A stretch of DNA of 64,000 bases from Phreatobacter sp. (GTDB lineage Bacteria; Pseudomonadota; Alphaproteobacteria; Rhizobiales; Phreatobacteraceae). Of the stretch, positions 32,401-42,093 are shown in pieces; the stretch's first letter is position 1, and each line of letters opens with the position of its first letter. The position numbers were made by a program, and so were the translations under genes. Location: positions 27,923 to 91,922 of the forward strand of contig JAIEPJ010000036.1 of NCBI GenBank assembly GCA_019749835.1, written 5' to 3'. The notes under the pieces are model-generated. The model saw only the letters and a list, made by a program, of their open reading frames with translations. It was not told where the DNA came from and did not search any database.

Positions 32401-32730
32401 ACGCTCGGCTTCAAGATCATCGCCACCTCCGGCAACCAGCGCTATCTCGTCGAGCAGGGAATTCCCTGCGGCAAGATCAACAAGGTGCTGGAAGGCCGGC
32501 CCCATATCGTCGATGCGCTGAAGAACCGCGAGGTCCAGCTCGTCTTCAACACGACCGAGGGGGCCCAGGCCCTCTCTGACTCGCGATCGCTCCGCCGTGC
32601 GGCCCTCTTGCAGAAGGTCCCCTATTACACCACTCTTGCTGGTGCTGTGGCCGCCGCACAGGGCATCAAGGCCTATCTTGAGGGGGACCTCGAGGTGCGC
32701 GCGCTGCAGAGCTATTTCGGCAAGGCCTGA
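29401..32730 (+). CDS. carB: Carbamoyl-phosphate synthase large subunit
   Basis: [44 protein letters not shown]...; duplicated ATP-grasp and MGS-like domain. Confidence 0.97.
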   Translation: MPKRTDISSILIIGAGPIVIGQACEFDYSGTQAVKALKEEGYRIVLVNSNPATIMTDPDMADATYIEPITPEIVAKIIEKERNVLPGGFALLPTMGGQTALNTALKLEEMGVLAKFDVEMIGAKADAIDKAENRERFRQAMAKIGLQTPKSHVVQSLGAAIDVLDDIGLPAIIRPSFTMGGTGGGIAYNKAEFIEICERGLDASPTTEVLVEESVLGWKEFEMEVVRDHADNAIIVCSIENLDPMGVHTGDSITIAPALTLTDKEYQMMRDASIRVLREIGVETGGSNVQFAVNPADGRLVVIEMNPRVSRSSALASKATGFPIAKVAAKLAVGYTLDEVKNDITGGATPASFEPTIDYIVTKVPRFAFEKFPGADPVLTTSMKSVGEVMAIGRTFQESLQKAMRGLETGLTGLDEIEIEGLGKGDDKNAIRAALGTPTPDRLLKVVQAMRLGISNEEIHSYCRIDPWFLEQIRGIVDVETEVRAKGVPKTAGALRRLTAMGFSDARLAVLTQKTEAEVAKARRALNVRPAYKRIDTCAAEFASPTAYMYSTYEAPFGGALADESRPTDREKIVILGGGPNRIGQGIEFDYCCCHACFALSDAGFETIMINCNPETVSTDYDTSDRLYFESLTAEDVIEILEREKQNGTLKGVIVQFGGQTPLKLARALEDAGIPILGTSPDAIDLAEDRDRFKRLLDKLGLKQPKNGIAYSVEQARLIAGELGYPLVVRPSYVLGGRAMQIIREEGQLGDYLLGTLPELVPADVKARYPNDKTGQINTVLGKNPLLFDRYLSDAIEVDVDCLADGKTSYVAGIMEHIEEAGIHSGDSACSLPPYSLPDSMLAELERQTKALALALDVGGLMNVQYAIKDGDIYVLEVNPRASRTVPFVAKVVGEPIAKIASRIMAGESLASFGLKPKVLDHVGVKEAVFPFARFPGVDVLLGPEMRSTGEVMGLDRTFATAFAKSQLGAGTIVPVSGTVFVSVRDDDKPRILEAIRMLHTLGFKIIATSGNQRYLVEQGIPCGKINKVLEGRPHIVDALKNREVQLVFNTTEGAQALSDSRSLRRAALLQKVPYYTTLAGAVAAAQGIKAYLEGDLEVRALQSYFGKA

Positions 32731-32837
32731 TCTGCGGCCGCTGCCGGGACACGCAAGGTTTCACCATGAAGGTTCGCGGGGCCGGCGTCCTCGGCCCGCG
32801 GACCTTTATTCGTCATTGAAAGGCAAGGGCGAGCATC

Positions 32838-33311
32838 ATGGAAAAGGTTCCGATGACCGTCGGCGGTTTCGCCAAGCTCGAAGCCGAACTGAAGGAGCGC
32901 CAGCGAGTTGAGCGCCCGCGCATCATTGCGGCGATCTCCGAGGCACGCTCCCATGGCGACCTGTCGGAGAATGCCGAATATCACTCGGCCAAGGAGCAGC
33001 AGTCGCTCAACGAGGGGCGGATTGCCGAGCTCGAGAGCCTGATCGCCCGGGCCGAGGTGATCGACGTCACCAAGCTCTCCGGCGACACCGTCAAGTTCGG
33101 CGCCACGGTGAAGCTCGTCAACGAGGATACCGAGGAAGAGCGCGTCTGGCAGATCGTCGGCGACAGCGAGGCGGACGCCAAGGCCGGCCGCATCTCGATC
33201 TCCTCGCCGCTGGCCCGCGCCCTGATCGGCAAGTCGGCCGGCACGGTCGTCGAGGTCAACACGCCCAAGGGCGCCCAGAGCTACGAGGTCCTCGAGATCC
33301 GCTGGGGCTGA
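32838..33311 (+). CDS. greA: Transcription elongation factor GreA
   Basis: [52 protein letters not shown]. Confidence 0.97.
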   Translation: MEKVPMTVGGFAKLEAELKERQRVERPRIIAAISEARSHGDLSENAEYHSAKEQQSLNEGRIAELESLIARAEVIDVTKLSGDTVKFGATVKLVNEDTEEERVWQIVGDSEADAKAGRISISSPLARALIGKSAGTVVEVNTPKGAQSYEVLEIRWG

Positions 33312-33337
33312 ACGGCCTGAACCGTTCGGCATGGTGG

Positions 33338-33370
33338 AGGCGTCGCCCGGCCCGGCGGCGCCTTTGCTTT
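33338..33370 (+). terminator. greA terminator hairpin
   Basis: AGGCGTCGCC...GGCGGCGCCT then TTGCTTT. Confidence 0.5.
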
Positions 33371-33470
33371 GCCTCGCCGCACCGGCGCCCTGAAACGATA
33401 CGGACGGTCTCTCGCCGATGGATTGAAATGCCGCCGGGGGAATCTGCCGGTCATGGAAGGAGGATCCGCC

Positions 33471-34427
33471 ATGACCCGCCCATGCCACTCCCCTCGTCCC
33501 GACCGCCGGGGGCTGCTGTTCGGCTTCGCCGCTGCCGCCCTCGCCCCCGCCACCCCATTGCTGGCTCAGGCCCCGGCGCGTCCGGCCCCGGATGCGGCGC
33601 TGCAGGCGGCGATCGCCAAGTCCAACGCCTATACGGAACTGCTGAACCGCACCCTTCGGGCGGTGGAATCCTGGGACCGCTACCGCAGCTGGGTCAATCT
33701 CCAGCGCGGCCCGACAGGCCGCGAGCGCTACATCACCTATGGGCTCTACAGCCTCTATGACGTGCGCAGCGAGATCCAGAAGGCGGAGCAGGCCGTCGTC
33801 CAGGAGCCGGCCCTGCCGGACCTCGATGACGCCATGCGCCGCTATATCCAGTCCTATGCGGTGCTGGCGCCGCTGATCACCCGCGCCAATGTCTATTACG
33901 AGCGCAAGGACTACCAGGACGACGGTGCGGCGCTCGGCCGCGAACTGCACCGCGACCTGGTCCCCGCGGCACAGGCCTTCCTCAAGGACCGCGCCGATGT
34001 CGAACTGCACATGCGGGCCTTCCGGGCCGACCTCAACCAGCGTGAACTCGCCGACATCGAACGCCGCGAGGGCCGCTCGGCGCGCTGGAATGTCCGCAAC
34101 GTCATGATCGCCGCGCGCGGCGTCATGGACCTCATGCCCTCCGACGCGCGTCCGGTGGTTGATCTCGCCGCCTTCGACGCGGCCATTGCCGGCTATTCGG
34201 CAGCACTGCGCGATCTCGACAAGCTGAAGGAGACCGATCCGAGCGGCGCCTCGATTCTCGACGGCCAGGCCGGCTCCTGGCTCGGCAGTCTGCGCGAGTA
34301 CCGCCAGAAGCTCGGCCGCGTGCGGGGCGATGCGCGCCGTGCCGGCGGCCATGAGCGCATGTGGATCGTCAACAACTACAACACGATGGTGAGCATCGCC
34401 CAGACGCGCCTGCGGATCGGCCGCTGA
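33471..34427 (+). CDS. Hypothetical protein with Tat-like signal peptide
   Basis: MTRPCHSPRPDRRGLLFGFAAAALAPATPLLAQAPARP; no recognised domain. Confidence 0.6.
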   Translation: MTRPCHSPRPDRRGLLFGFAAAALAPATPLLAQAPARPAPDAALQAAIAKSNAYTELLNRTLRAVESWDRYRSWVNLQRGPTGRERYITYGLYSLYDVRSEIQKAEQAVVQEPALPDLDDAMRRYIQSYAVLAPLITRANVYYERKDYQDDGAALGRELHRDLVPAAQAFLKDRADVELHMRAFRADLNQRELADIERREGRSARWNVRNVMIAARGVMDLMPSDARPVVDLAAFDAAIAGYSAALRDLDKLKETDPSGASILDGQAGSWLGSLREYRQKLGRVRGDARRAGGHERMWIVNNYNTMVSIAQTRLRIGR

Positions 34428-34521
34428 ACGGCGCGCTCACGCAGGCGTGAGCAAGCCGGGTGATCCCGCCGCCCGGCGCGCAGGCTAGACTGGCGGCAGA
34501 CTTCTAAGCGGGAGACTGACC

Positions 34522-34884
34522 ATGCTGAACCGCCGCACGATCCTCGGCGCCGCTGCCACCGCCGGAACCGTCATCCTGTCGCGGGCCGCCGCCGCCCATC
34601 ACGGCTGGGGTGGCTTCGACCGCGACAAGGTTCTCGACCATTCCGGCCCGGTGGCGCGCTCGACCTATGCCAATCCGCATGGAACGCTTTTCATGCAGAA
34701 GGACGGCCGGGAGCTGGTCATCGAACTGGCGCCGACCTCGCGCATGCAGGCCCGCGGCCTGACCGCCGAGGACATCGCCCCGGGCAAGACCCTGCGGGTC
34801 TATGCCTATCAGAACCGGGGCAATCCCGATGTCTACCGGGCCGAATGGGTCGAGGTCGCCGGGCGGCGCGTCGAACTCAGGTGA
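34522..34884 (+). CDS. DUF6152-like Tat-exported protein
   Basis: MLNRRTILGAAATAGTVILSRAAAAHHGWGGFDRDK... Confidence 0.75.
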   Translation: MLNRRTILGAAATAGTVILSRAAAAHHGWGGFDRDKVLDHSGPVARSTYANPHGTLFMQKDGRELVIELAPTSRMQARGLTAEDIAPGKTLRVYAYQNRGNPDVYRAEWVEVAGRRVELR

Positions 34885-35347
34885 AGGCGATCCAGCGCCC
34901 GAGCCCGATGGCGGCGAGCCAGAGGGCGAGCGAGCCGATGCCGATGGCCCGGGCCGCGGAATGGCCCAGCAGGGCCGGGAGCCCGACCCGCCGCACCGCG
35001 ACCTCGAAGACCAGCGCCTGGGCGAGGGCGAGCGCCACCACCGCCAGCTTCGCGACAAAGGTCGGATTGGCGAAATACTCGTCCGGCCGCGCCGAGGCGA
35101 GGAGAAGGCCCGTCAGGACGGCCAGCCCCGTGCCGATCTTCGCTGTGGTGCGCAGCAGCGTCACGGCCGCGACATCCAGCGACCGCAAGGCTCCCGCGAG
35201 CCGCAGGTCGACCAGGGCGATGGGGCCGAAGAGCAGGGCGATGCCGACGACGTGCAGGGCCGAGACGGTGGCATAGACGGGCGTCGAGAGGGTGACGCCG
35301 CTGACCTGGCCGAGAGCGGCCAGCAGCCCGACCAGCGCCTCCACCAT
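34877..35347 (-). CDS. Small integral membrane protein (DUF2214/DUF6644-like)
   Basis: TM-rich: SALHVVGIALLFGPIALVDLRLAG; convergent 8-bp overlap with 34522-34884. Confidence 0.65.
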   Translation of the reverse strand: MVEALVGLLAALGQVSGVTLSTPVYATVSALHVVGIALLFGPIALVDLRLAGALRSLDVAAVTLLRTTAKIGTGLAVLTGLLLASARPDEYFANPTFVAKLAVVALALAQALVFEVAVRRVGLPALLGHSAARAIGIGSLALWLAAIGLGRWIAFT

Positions 35348-35350
35348 GCG

Positions 35351-35803
35351 TCAGCCGAGCAGTTGCTTGACGAGCGGGCTGGCCTTGCCGAAATCCATCT
35401 GCCCGGCATAGCGGGCCTTCAACTCGCCCATCACCTTGCCCATGTCCTTGACCCCGGCCGCGCCGGTCTCGGCAATGACGGCGGCGATGGCGGTGCGGGC
35501 CTCGGCCTCGTCCATCTGTTTCGGCAGATAGACGGAAATGATCGCGATCTCGGCGTTCTCCTGGTCAGCCAGCTCCGGACGGCCGCCATCGCCATACATC
35601 TTGGCGCTTTCCTGGCGCTGCTTCACCATCTTCTGCAGCAATTGCAGGATCTCATCGTCCGAGATCGGACCCTTGCCGGCGCCGCGGGCCTCGATGTCCT
35701 TGTCCTTCAGGGCCGCCTGGATCAGGCGGATCGTGCCGAGGCGCGGCTTCTCGCCGGCCTTCATGGCTTCCTTCAGATCGCTCATGAAACGGTCGCGCAG
35801 CAT
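35351..35803 (-). CDS. GatB/YqeY domain-containing protein
   Basis: MLRDRFMSDLKEAMKAGEKPRLGTIRLIQAALKDKDIEARG. Confidence 0.92.
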   Translation of the reverse strand: MLRDRFMSDLKEAMKAGEKPRLGTIRLIQAALKDKDIEARGAGKGPISDDEILQLLQKMVKQRQESAKMYGDGGRPELADQENAEIAIISVYLPKQMDEAEARTAIAAVIAETGAAGVKDMGKVMGELKARYAGQMDFGKASPLVKQLLG

Positions 35804-35963
35804 GGCAGGAAAGTCCTCGCTAGGGCAGGCAGGGGTCGGCCGGGCTCGCAGCAGAGGCGGGCAGGGGCCGATGGCGTCGGAAAGCGGTTGGCAGTGGATT
35901 TCGAGGAGCGACAGCCCGCATTCCTTTTGACCGCCGCCCAAGTCGTCGCTATGTAGGCGCCTC

Positions 35964-37157
35964 ATGACAGACAGACAAGACGAATCCGGCTGGACGGATC
36001 CCAAGCCGACGGCCCTGCTCGTGCTCGCAGACGGCACGGTAATCGAAGGTTTCGGCCTTGGAGCGGACGGCATCGCCGATGGCGAAGTCTGCTTCAACAC
36101 GGCCATGACCGGCTATCAGGAGATCCTCACCGATCCCTCCTATGCCGGACAGATCATCACCTTCACCTTCCCGCATATCGGCAATGTCGGCGCCAATGAC
36201 GAGGATATCGAGACCGTCAACATGGCGGCCGCCTCCGGCGTGCGCGGCGTCGTGCTGAAGGCCGCGATCACCAGCCCGTCCAACTATCGCTCCGGCAGCC
36301 ACTTCGACCTCTGGCTGAAGCGCCGCGGCATTGTCGGCCTTTGCGGCGTTGACACCCGTGCGCTCACCGCGCTCATCCGCGAGAAGGGCATGCCCAATGC
36401 CGTCATCGCCCATGCGCCCAGCGGTGAATTCGACGTCGATGCGCTCAAGCGCCGCGCTGCCGGCCTGCCCCTGATGGATGGGCTCGACCTCGTGCCCGGC
36501 GTCACCTCGTCGCAGCGCTATCCCTGGTCGGAGACGATCTGGGAATGGGACGAGGGTTACGGCACGGCCGGTGAACCGCGCTTCCATGTCGTCGCCCTGG
36601 ATTACGGCGTGAAGCGCAACATCCTGCGGCTCCTCGCCAATGCCGGTTGCAAGGTCACCGTGGTTCCGGCCAGTGCCTCGGCCGACGAGATCATGGCGCT
36701 GAAGCCCGATGGCGTCTTCCTGTCGAACGGGCCCGGCGATCCCGCTGCCACCGGAACCTATGCGGTTCCGGTCATCCGCGCGGTGCTCGACCGGCAGATC
36801 CCGACCTTCGGCATCTGCCTTGGCCACCAGATGCTGGGCCTCGCGGTCGGTGCTCGCACGATGAAGATGCATCAGGGCCATCACGGGGCGAACCACCCGG
36901 TGAAGGATCTGGATACCGGCAAGGTTGAGATTACCTCGATGAACCACGGTTTCGCCGTGGATGAGGCAACGCTGCCCGCCAATGCCCGGCCGACCCATGT
37001 CAGCCTCTTCGACGGGTCGAATGCCGGCATTGCGCTGACCGACAAGCCGGCCTTCTCGGTCCAGTATCATCCCGAAGCAAGTCCCGGCCCGATGGACAGC
37101 CACTATCTGTTCGACCGCTTCGTTGCGATGATGGAGAGAGCCAAGGCCTCCGCCTGA
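35964..37157 (+). CDS. carA: Carbamoyl-phosphate synthase small subunit
   Basis: [67 protein letters not shown]. Confidence 0.97.
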   Translation: MTDRQDESGWTDPKPTALLVLADGTVIEGFGLGADGIADGEVCFNTAMTGYQEILTDPSYAGQIITFTFPHIGNVGANDEDIETVNMAAASGVRGVVLKAAITSPSNYRSGSHFDLWLKRRGIVGLCGVDTRALTALIREKGMPNAVIAHAPSGEFDVDALKRRAAGLPLMDGLDLVPGVTSSQRYPWSETIWEWDEGYGTAGEPRFHVVALDYGVKRNILRLLANAGCKVTVVPASASADEIMALKPDGVFLSNGPGDPAATGTYAVPVIRAVLDRQIPTFGICLGHQMLGLAVGARTMKMHQGHHGANHPVKDLDTGKVEITSMNHGFAVDEATLPANARPTHVSLFDGSNAGIALTDKPAFSVQYHPEASPGPMDSHYLFDRFVAMMERAKASA

Positions 37158-37250
37158 CCAGAGACGGCAGCTTCGGGTTATCCACGTTATCCACAGGGCC
37201 CGGGCCGCAGCGCCCAGCCGCAACCGCCCACCGCTAGCTCTTGAAAGACG

Positions 37251-37281
37251 AAGGCCTCGCAGGTTGTTGCGAGGCCTTTTT
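37251..37281 (+). terminator. Intrinsic terminator downstream of carA
   Basis: Perfect 11-bp stem AAGGCCTCGCA / TGCGAGGCCTT with T-tract. Confidence 0.8.
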
Positions 37282-37307
37282 GATGTGACGTCTGAGGCGA
37301 ATGGCGG

Positions 37308-37661
37308 TCAGTGTCGCGCAATGCTGACCCGGCCGACGCCGCGGTCGATCAGCCCGATCTTGCGGGCGGCGCCGCGCGAGATGTCGACGATGCGGCCGCG
37401 AACGAAGGGGCCGCGATCAACGATCGTGACCACGGCTGAGCGACCATTCGACAGATTGGTCACCTTGATGGTGGAGCCGCAGGGCAGGGTGCGGTGGGCG
37501 GCCGTCATAGCCTCGGGATTATGGCGTCCGCCGCAGGCGGTCCGGCCCGGCAACTGGTACCAGGAGGCGAGGCCGACCGCATCAGCGGCGCGAACCCCGT
37601 CGACAGGGGCGACGACGAACAAGGCGGCACCGATCGCCGCGAAGCGAAGCTTGGATGTCAT
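37308..37661 (-). CDS. RlpA-like septal ring lytic transglycosylase/DPBB protein
   Basis: VGLASWYQLPGRTACGGRHNPEAMTAAHRTLPCGSTIKVTNLSNGRSAVVTIVDRGPFVRGRIVDIS. Confidence 0.88.
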   Translation of the reverse strand: MTSKLRFAAIGAALFVVAPVDGVRAADAVGLASWYQLPGRTACGGRHNPEAMTAAHRTLPCGSTIKVTNLSNGRSAVVTIVDRGPFVRGRIVDISRGAARKIGLIDRGVGRVSIARH

Positions 37662-37834
37662 GATGTGGGGTCTCTGCTCGCGGGAGGCCAACGCGGCACG
37701 TCCCGGGTGGGTTCCAGCGGCTGGGACGATGTCACACCAGACGCCAAGCGATGATCAGAGACCTAGAGAGGAAATGAGACGAGAATGGGGCTCTCGCCGG
37801 TGGCGAGGCCCCATGCCCTGGCGGCGGTCAGGCG

Positions 37835-38455
37835 CTACTGCGAGACGCTGGTCGTACAGTTGCCGTTGACGCAGGTCGTCGTCTCGATGCGGCAAACGTT
37901 GTTCACGCAATTGCGGCGTGTGGATGTTGTCCTGTTCTCGCGAACCGAGGTGAAGCCCACCATCGGGCGCGATGTCGGCTGCGTCGTCGGCGGCAACGGC
38001 GGCGGCCGCGTCGGTGTCACATGGGTCGGAACGATGTTCGGTGGACCGCCGCGGAAGAGCATTGAGTCGTTGCGCTGGCGGGGCGGCGGCGGCCGCAGCG
38101 CCGTGATCATAGCCTGGCGATTGCGCTCGGCCTCGGCGCGCGCGACGGCCTCGCGCCGGAGATCGTCGTCGGGCAGGGGCTGTCCCCTGGCCGCGAGGGC
38201 GGCCCCGGCTTCGACATGTCCGCGCCTCGCCGCTTCGTTCATATAGAATATCGTGACGCTCTCGTCCGTAGCGAAGCCCGGAACGTTGCGCTCGTGGCAG
38301 CGGGCCACCGCGAAAAGGGCACTCCCATCGTTTGGCATGGCCTTGGCGGCCTGACACCATTCCGGGGTAAAGGGCGGCGCCGTCGCCATCGTGATATCCG
38401 GCGTACAACCGGTCAGGCCCACCATGGCCAGAGCGCAGACAATATATCGTCTCAT
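37835..38455 (-). CDS. Putative lipoprotein with Cys-rich C-terminus
   Basis: MRRYIVCALAMVGLTGCTPD lipobox; ends RRNCVNNVCRIETTTCVNGNCTTSVSQ. Confidence 0.6.
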   Translation of the reverse strand: MRRYIVCALAMVGLTGCTPDITMATAPPFTPEWCQAAKAMPNDGSALFAVARCHERNVPGFATDESVTIFYMNEAARRGHVEAGAALAARGQPLPDDDLRREAVARAEAERNRQAMITALRPPPPRQRNDSMLFRGGPPNIVPTHVTPTRPPPLPPTTQPTSRPMVGFTSVRENRTTSTRRNCVNNVCRIETTTCVNGNCTTSVSQ

Positions 38456-38668
38456 GAAATCACCATCCTGACCGGTCGCGGCAACTGAATCGGCCGAGCT
38501 TCGTTCCTTTCGCCCGGCAACCTGGCCACGCGTGCAACGGATAGTACAGCTCCTGTGCCCTGACAATCTGCAGTATGCGGACTGCAGGAGACGGCGATAC
38601 GGTGCCGGCGTTGACAGCCGCTCTCCCGCCCGTATGTCCTGGGTCACACCTTCGAGGAGCCATTCGTC

Positions 38669-39547
38669 ATGCCTCATGCCTGGAGCGTCGGTGATCTCTC
38701 GATCCACCGTATCGTCGAGCAGGAGGGTGGGTTCCTCGACGCCTTCGACATGCTGCCCGACCTCACCGCCGAGACCCTGTCCACCGAGCGGGACTGGTTG
38801 ACGGCAGCGGGGGCTCTGACCACCGACAATCGCCTCAGCCTCGCCTTCCAGACCTATGTCGTGCGTACGCCCCATCATGTCGTGCTGGTGGACAGCTGCA
38901 TCGGCAACGGCAAGCACCGACCGACGCGGCCGGACTGGCACGAGAAGACCGACAGCCGTTTCATGGATGGGCTCAAGGCGGCAGGTCTGTCGGTTGCCGA
39001 CATCGACTTCGTCATGTGCACCCATCTGCATGCCGACCATGTCGGCTGGAACACGCGGCAGGAAAACGGCCGCTGGGTGCCGACCTTTCCCAACGCCCGC
39101 TACATCTTCGAGGCCCGCGAATTCGAGCACTGGCGCGCGGCGGACGAAAAGGCCCCGGTCTTTCCGTTCCAGGACAGTGTGCTCCCGGTGGTGGCGGCGG
39201 GCCGGGCCGACCTTGTCGCCGGCGATCACGCCATCGGCGACCATATCCGCCTGATGCCGACGCCCGGCCATACGCCGGGGCACGTCTCGATCGCCTTCGG
39301 CAAGGGGCGCGACGTGGCAGTGGCGCCCGGCGACCTCATTCACTCACCGCTGCAGGCGCTCCATCCGCAGCTTTCGACCCGGTTCGACGTCGACAAGCTG
39401 GAGGCGGCGCGGACCCGCCGCGACTTCCTCGAGCGCTATTGCGACACCGAGACCCTGTGCTGCATGGCGCATTTCCCCTCGCCATCGGTCGGACGGATCC
39501 GGTCCTGGCGCGAAGGGTTCCGCTGCGCCCCGGTCGGCGAGGCCTGA
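38669..39547 (+). CDS. MBL-fold metallo-hydrolase
   Basis: CTHLHADHVGWN, MPTPGHTPGHVSIAFG. Confidence 0.93.
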   Translation: MPHAWSVGDLSIHRIVEQEGGFLDAFDMLPDLTAETLSTERDWLTAAGALTTDNRLSLAFQTYVVRTPHHVVLVDSCIGNGKHRPTRPDWHEKTDSRFMDGLKAAGLSVADIDFVMCTHLHADHVGWNTRQENGRWVPTFPNARYIFEAREFEHWRAADEKAPVFPFQDSVLPVVAAGRADLVAGDHAIGDHIRLMPTPGHTPGHVSIAFGKGRDVAVAPGDLIHSPLQALHPQLSTRFDVDKLEAARTRRDFLERYCDTETLCCMAHFPSPSVGRIRSWREGFRCAPVGEA

Positions 39548-39551
39548 AGCT

Positions 39552-40508
39552 TCAGGCCCAGAGGCGCTCGCGCTCGCGGCCGCGATAGAGCGACGCGACA
39601 TATTCGCCATAGCCGTTGAACAGCTGGGTCGGCACGCGTCCCCCGCCACCGATCAGCTCTTCCGTTGCCTGGCTCCAGCGGGGATGGGCGACCGCCGGAT
39701 TGACATTGGCCCAGAAGCCGTACTCGCCGCCCTGCAGGCGCTCCCAGAACGATTGAGGCCGTTGCTCGGTGAAGGAGATGCGCACGATCGACTTGATGGA
39801 CTTGAAGCCGTATTTCCACGGTACGATCAGCCGCAGAGGCGCGCCGTGCTGGCGCGGCACGGGCTTGCCGTAGATTCCCGTGACGAGGATCGACAGGTCG
39901 TGTGCCGCCTCGTCTATGGCCAGACCCTCCACATAGGGCCAGGAATACCAAGGCGAGCGCATGCCGGGCGCCCAGCTCTGGGTGTCGAAGGTCTCCATCC
40001 GCAGGTATTTGGCCGAGCCCTGCGGCTGGACCATGTCCATCAGCGCCTTGACAGGAAAACCGGTCCAGGGGACCGTCATGCCCCAGGCCTCGACGCAGCG
40101 GAAGCGGTAGACGCGCTCCTCCAGCGGCATGGCGCGGATCAGCTTGTCGATGTCGATCGTCTGCGGCTTTTCGACGAGGCCATCGACCTTCACTGTCCAG
40201 GGACGGATCGGCAGCGCCTGGGCGGCATGGGCGATGTGCTTCGACGTTCCGAATTCGTAGAAATTGTTGTAGCTGCCGGCGACGTTCTCCGCCGTCAGCG
40301 GCCGCTCGACCTTGTAGGTTTCGTTGCGGCGCACGGGGTAGAGGTCGGCGGTCGGGTCGGGCGCGGCCTGCGCCTCCGCCCGACCAACCAGGGCCGCGGC
40401 GGCGACGCCGGCGCCGGCCGCCATCATGGTCCGGCGCGACAGGAAGATATGTTCCGGTGTCACCGCGGATTCCGGCAATTCCCATCCGCGCTTCGACTTG
40501 ATCAGCAT
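39552..40508 (-). CDS. msrP: Protein-methionine-sulfoxide reductase catalytic subunit
   Basis: Tat signal (SRRTMMAAG); RFRCVEAWGMTVPWTGFPVKALM molybdopterin oxidoreductase motif. Confidence 0.95.
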   Translation of the reverse strand: MLIKSKRGWELPESAVTPEHIFLSRRTMMAAGAGVAAAALVGRAEAQAAPDPTADLYPVRRNETYKVERPLTAENVAGSYNNFYEFGTSKHIAHAAQALPIRPWTVKVDGLVEKPQTIDIDKLIRAMPLEERVYRFRCVEAWGMTVPWTGFPVKALMDMVQPQGSAKYLRMETFDTQSWAPGMRSPWYSWPYVEGLAIDEAAHDLSILVTGIYGKPVPRQHGAPLRLIVPWKYGFKSIKSIVRISFTEQRPQSFWERLQGGEYGFWANVNPAVAHPRWSQATEELIGGGGRVPTQLFNGYGEYVASLYRGRERERLWA

Positions 40509-40604
40509 GGGGGCTCCCTTCGTCTTTCCGACAAGCTATAGGCCGAGCGGCCCGTCATCCAATCACGCTATGGCGAGTCGAACCCGACCCACCTGGAGGC
40601 CAAC

Positions 40605-40868
40605 GTGCTGCCGCAGACCCTCGTTCCCTATATCGGCCTCGCCGCCGCTTTCGTTACGACCTTCTGCTGGCTGCCCCAGGCCATCCGCATCATCCGCACC
40701 CGCGACACCCGGGCGATCTCGCTGCCGGCCTATGGCGCCTTTGCCGCCGGCATCGCCCTGTGGCTGGTCTACGGTATCGCGCTGGGCGACCTGCCGTTGA
40801 TCCTGTCCAACACGGTGACGCTCGGCCTGCAACTGGTGATCGTCGGCCTCAAGATCAGATACGGCTGA
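40605..40868 (+). CDS. SemiSWEET-family sugar transporter
   Basis: 87-aa three-helix protein: FVTTFCWLPQAIRIIRTRDTRAISLPAYGAFAAGIALWLVYGI. Confidence 0.88.
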   Translation: MLPQTLVPYIGLAAAFVTTFCWLPQAIRIIRTRDTRAISLPAYGAFAAGIALWLVYGIALGDLPLILSNTVTLGLQLVIVGLKIRYG

Positions 40869-40974
40869 GGATGCGCGGCGGATCGCGGCCTGGCCACCGG
40901 TTGCGCCGCCGCCGGGGCTCGTGCGGTGCGGGGCGACTTCGTGCTAGCCATGCAGGGTCGCTCCGGAGTACCCC

Positions 40975-41334
40975 ATGGCGTCGCTGACCTCGCCCTTCGT
41001 CTCGCCGATCCTGCTTCTCCTCGCCTCGAACGTCTTCATGACCCTCGCCTGGTACGGCCATCTCAAGTTCAAGGCGGCACCGCTTTCGGTCGTCATCCTG
41101 GTGAGCTGGGGCATCGCCTTCTTCGAATATTGCCTCGCCGTGCCGGCCAACCGGATCGGGCATGCGGTCTATAGCGCCGCCGAACTGAAGACGATCCAGG
41201 AGGTCATCACGCTTCTCGTCTTCGCCGTCTTCTCGGTCGTGGTGCTCAAGGAACAGCTGTCATGGAACCATGCCATCGGCTTTTCCCTGATCGCGGCGGG
41301 CGCCTTTTTCATCTTTCAGGGGAGGGCCGCATGA
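40975..41334 (+). CDS. DMT/DUF486 family membrane protein
   Basis: LLLLASNVFMTLAWYGHLKFKAAPLSVVILVSWGIAFFEYCLAVPANRIG. Confidence 0.9.
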   Translation: MASLTSPFVSPILLLLASNVFMTLAWYGHLKFKAAPLSVVILVSWGIAFFEYCLAVPANRIGHAVYSAAELKTIQEVITLLVFAVFSVVVLKEQLSWNHAIGFSLIAAGAFFIFQGRAA

Positions 41335-42086
41335 CGCCTTTCATCAGCGGCATTCCGGTACTCGACGCCTATCTGGCCGATGGGTTCGAGACCGTGCGTG
41401 GCATGTCGTCGCGCTTTTCGGCGACGATCTGCGGCCATCTCCTGCGCCGCCAGACGGAAATGGGCATCCGCGGTTCCGTCGCCGAGATCGGCACCTTCGA
41501 AGGGCGGTTCTTCATCGCCATGGGCCATGCGCTCGCCCCCGGCGAACATGCCTACGGCTTCGACATCTTCTCCTGGCCCGACGACCACGTGCTCGACCGC
41601 TTCGTCGCCAATGCGGCCCGCTGCGGCCTGCCGTCCGACCGGTTCACGCCGCGCCCCTTCAACACCGGAACGCTCTCGGCCGACGAATTCGCCGGGCTCA
41701 CCGGGCGCGGGCCGCTGCGCTTCATCCACATCGACGGCGAACATTCGCCCGAAGCGCTCAGTCATGATCTGGCGCTCGCCCATGAGCGTCTGCACCCGCA
41801 GGGCCTGATCTGCCTCGACGACATGCTGCACCCCGGCTACCCGTTCCTGGTGGTGACGGTGCATGCCTATCTCGTCGCCCATCCGGACATGTGCGTCATG
41901 TGCGTCATCGACCGGGAGGACATCGTCGCCGCGCCGAAATTCCTGATCTGCCGGCGCGATGCCGTCAGGCTCTACGAAAACGATCTGATGCAGTCCTTCG
42001 CGGCCCAGCATTTCGTCCTCGGCGGCGATGCCATGGGCCATCATTGCGTCGTGCTGACGCCGCACCCGCGTATCGCCGACGTCTGA
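41331..42086 (+). CDS. Class I SAM-dependent methyltransferase
   Basis: VAEIGTFEGRFFIAMGHAL..., HIDGEHSPEALSHDLALA; ATGA overlap with DUF486 gene. Confidence 0.78.
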   Translation: MTPFISGIPVLDAYLADGFETVRGMSSRFSATICGHLLRRQTEMGIRGSVAEIGTFEGRFFIAMGHALAPGEHAYGFDIFSWPDDHVLDRFVANAARCGLPSDRFTPRPFNTGTLSADEFAGLTGRGPLRFIHIDGEHSPEALSHDLALAHERLHPQGLICLDDMLHPGYPFLVVTVHAYLVAHPDMCVMCVIDREDIVAAPKFLICRRDAVRLYENDLMQSFAAQHFVLGGDAMGHHCVVLTPHPRIADV

Positions 42087-42093
42087 AGCGGCC

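Noticed and set aside
29383-32505. 1040-aa minus-strand ORF antisense to carB
   Set aside because: Shadow ORF of high-GC carB codon bias; composition is low-quality and carB is unambiguous on the plus strand
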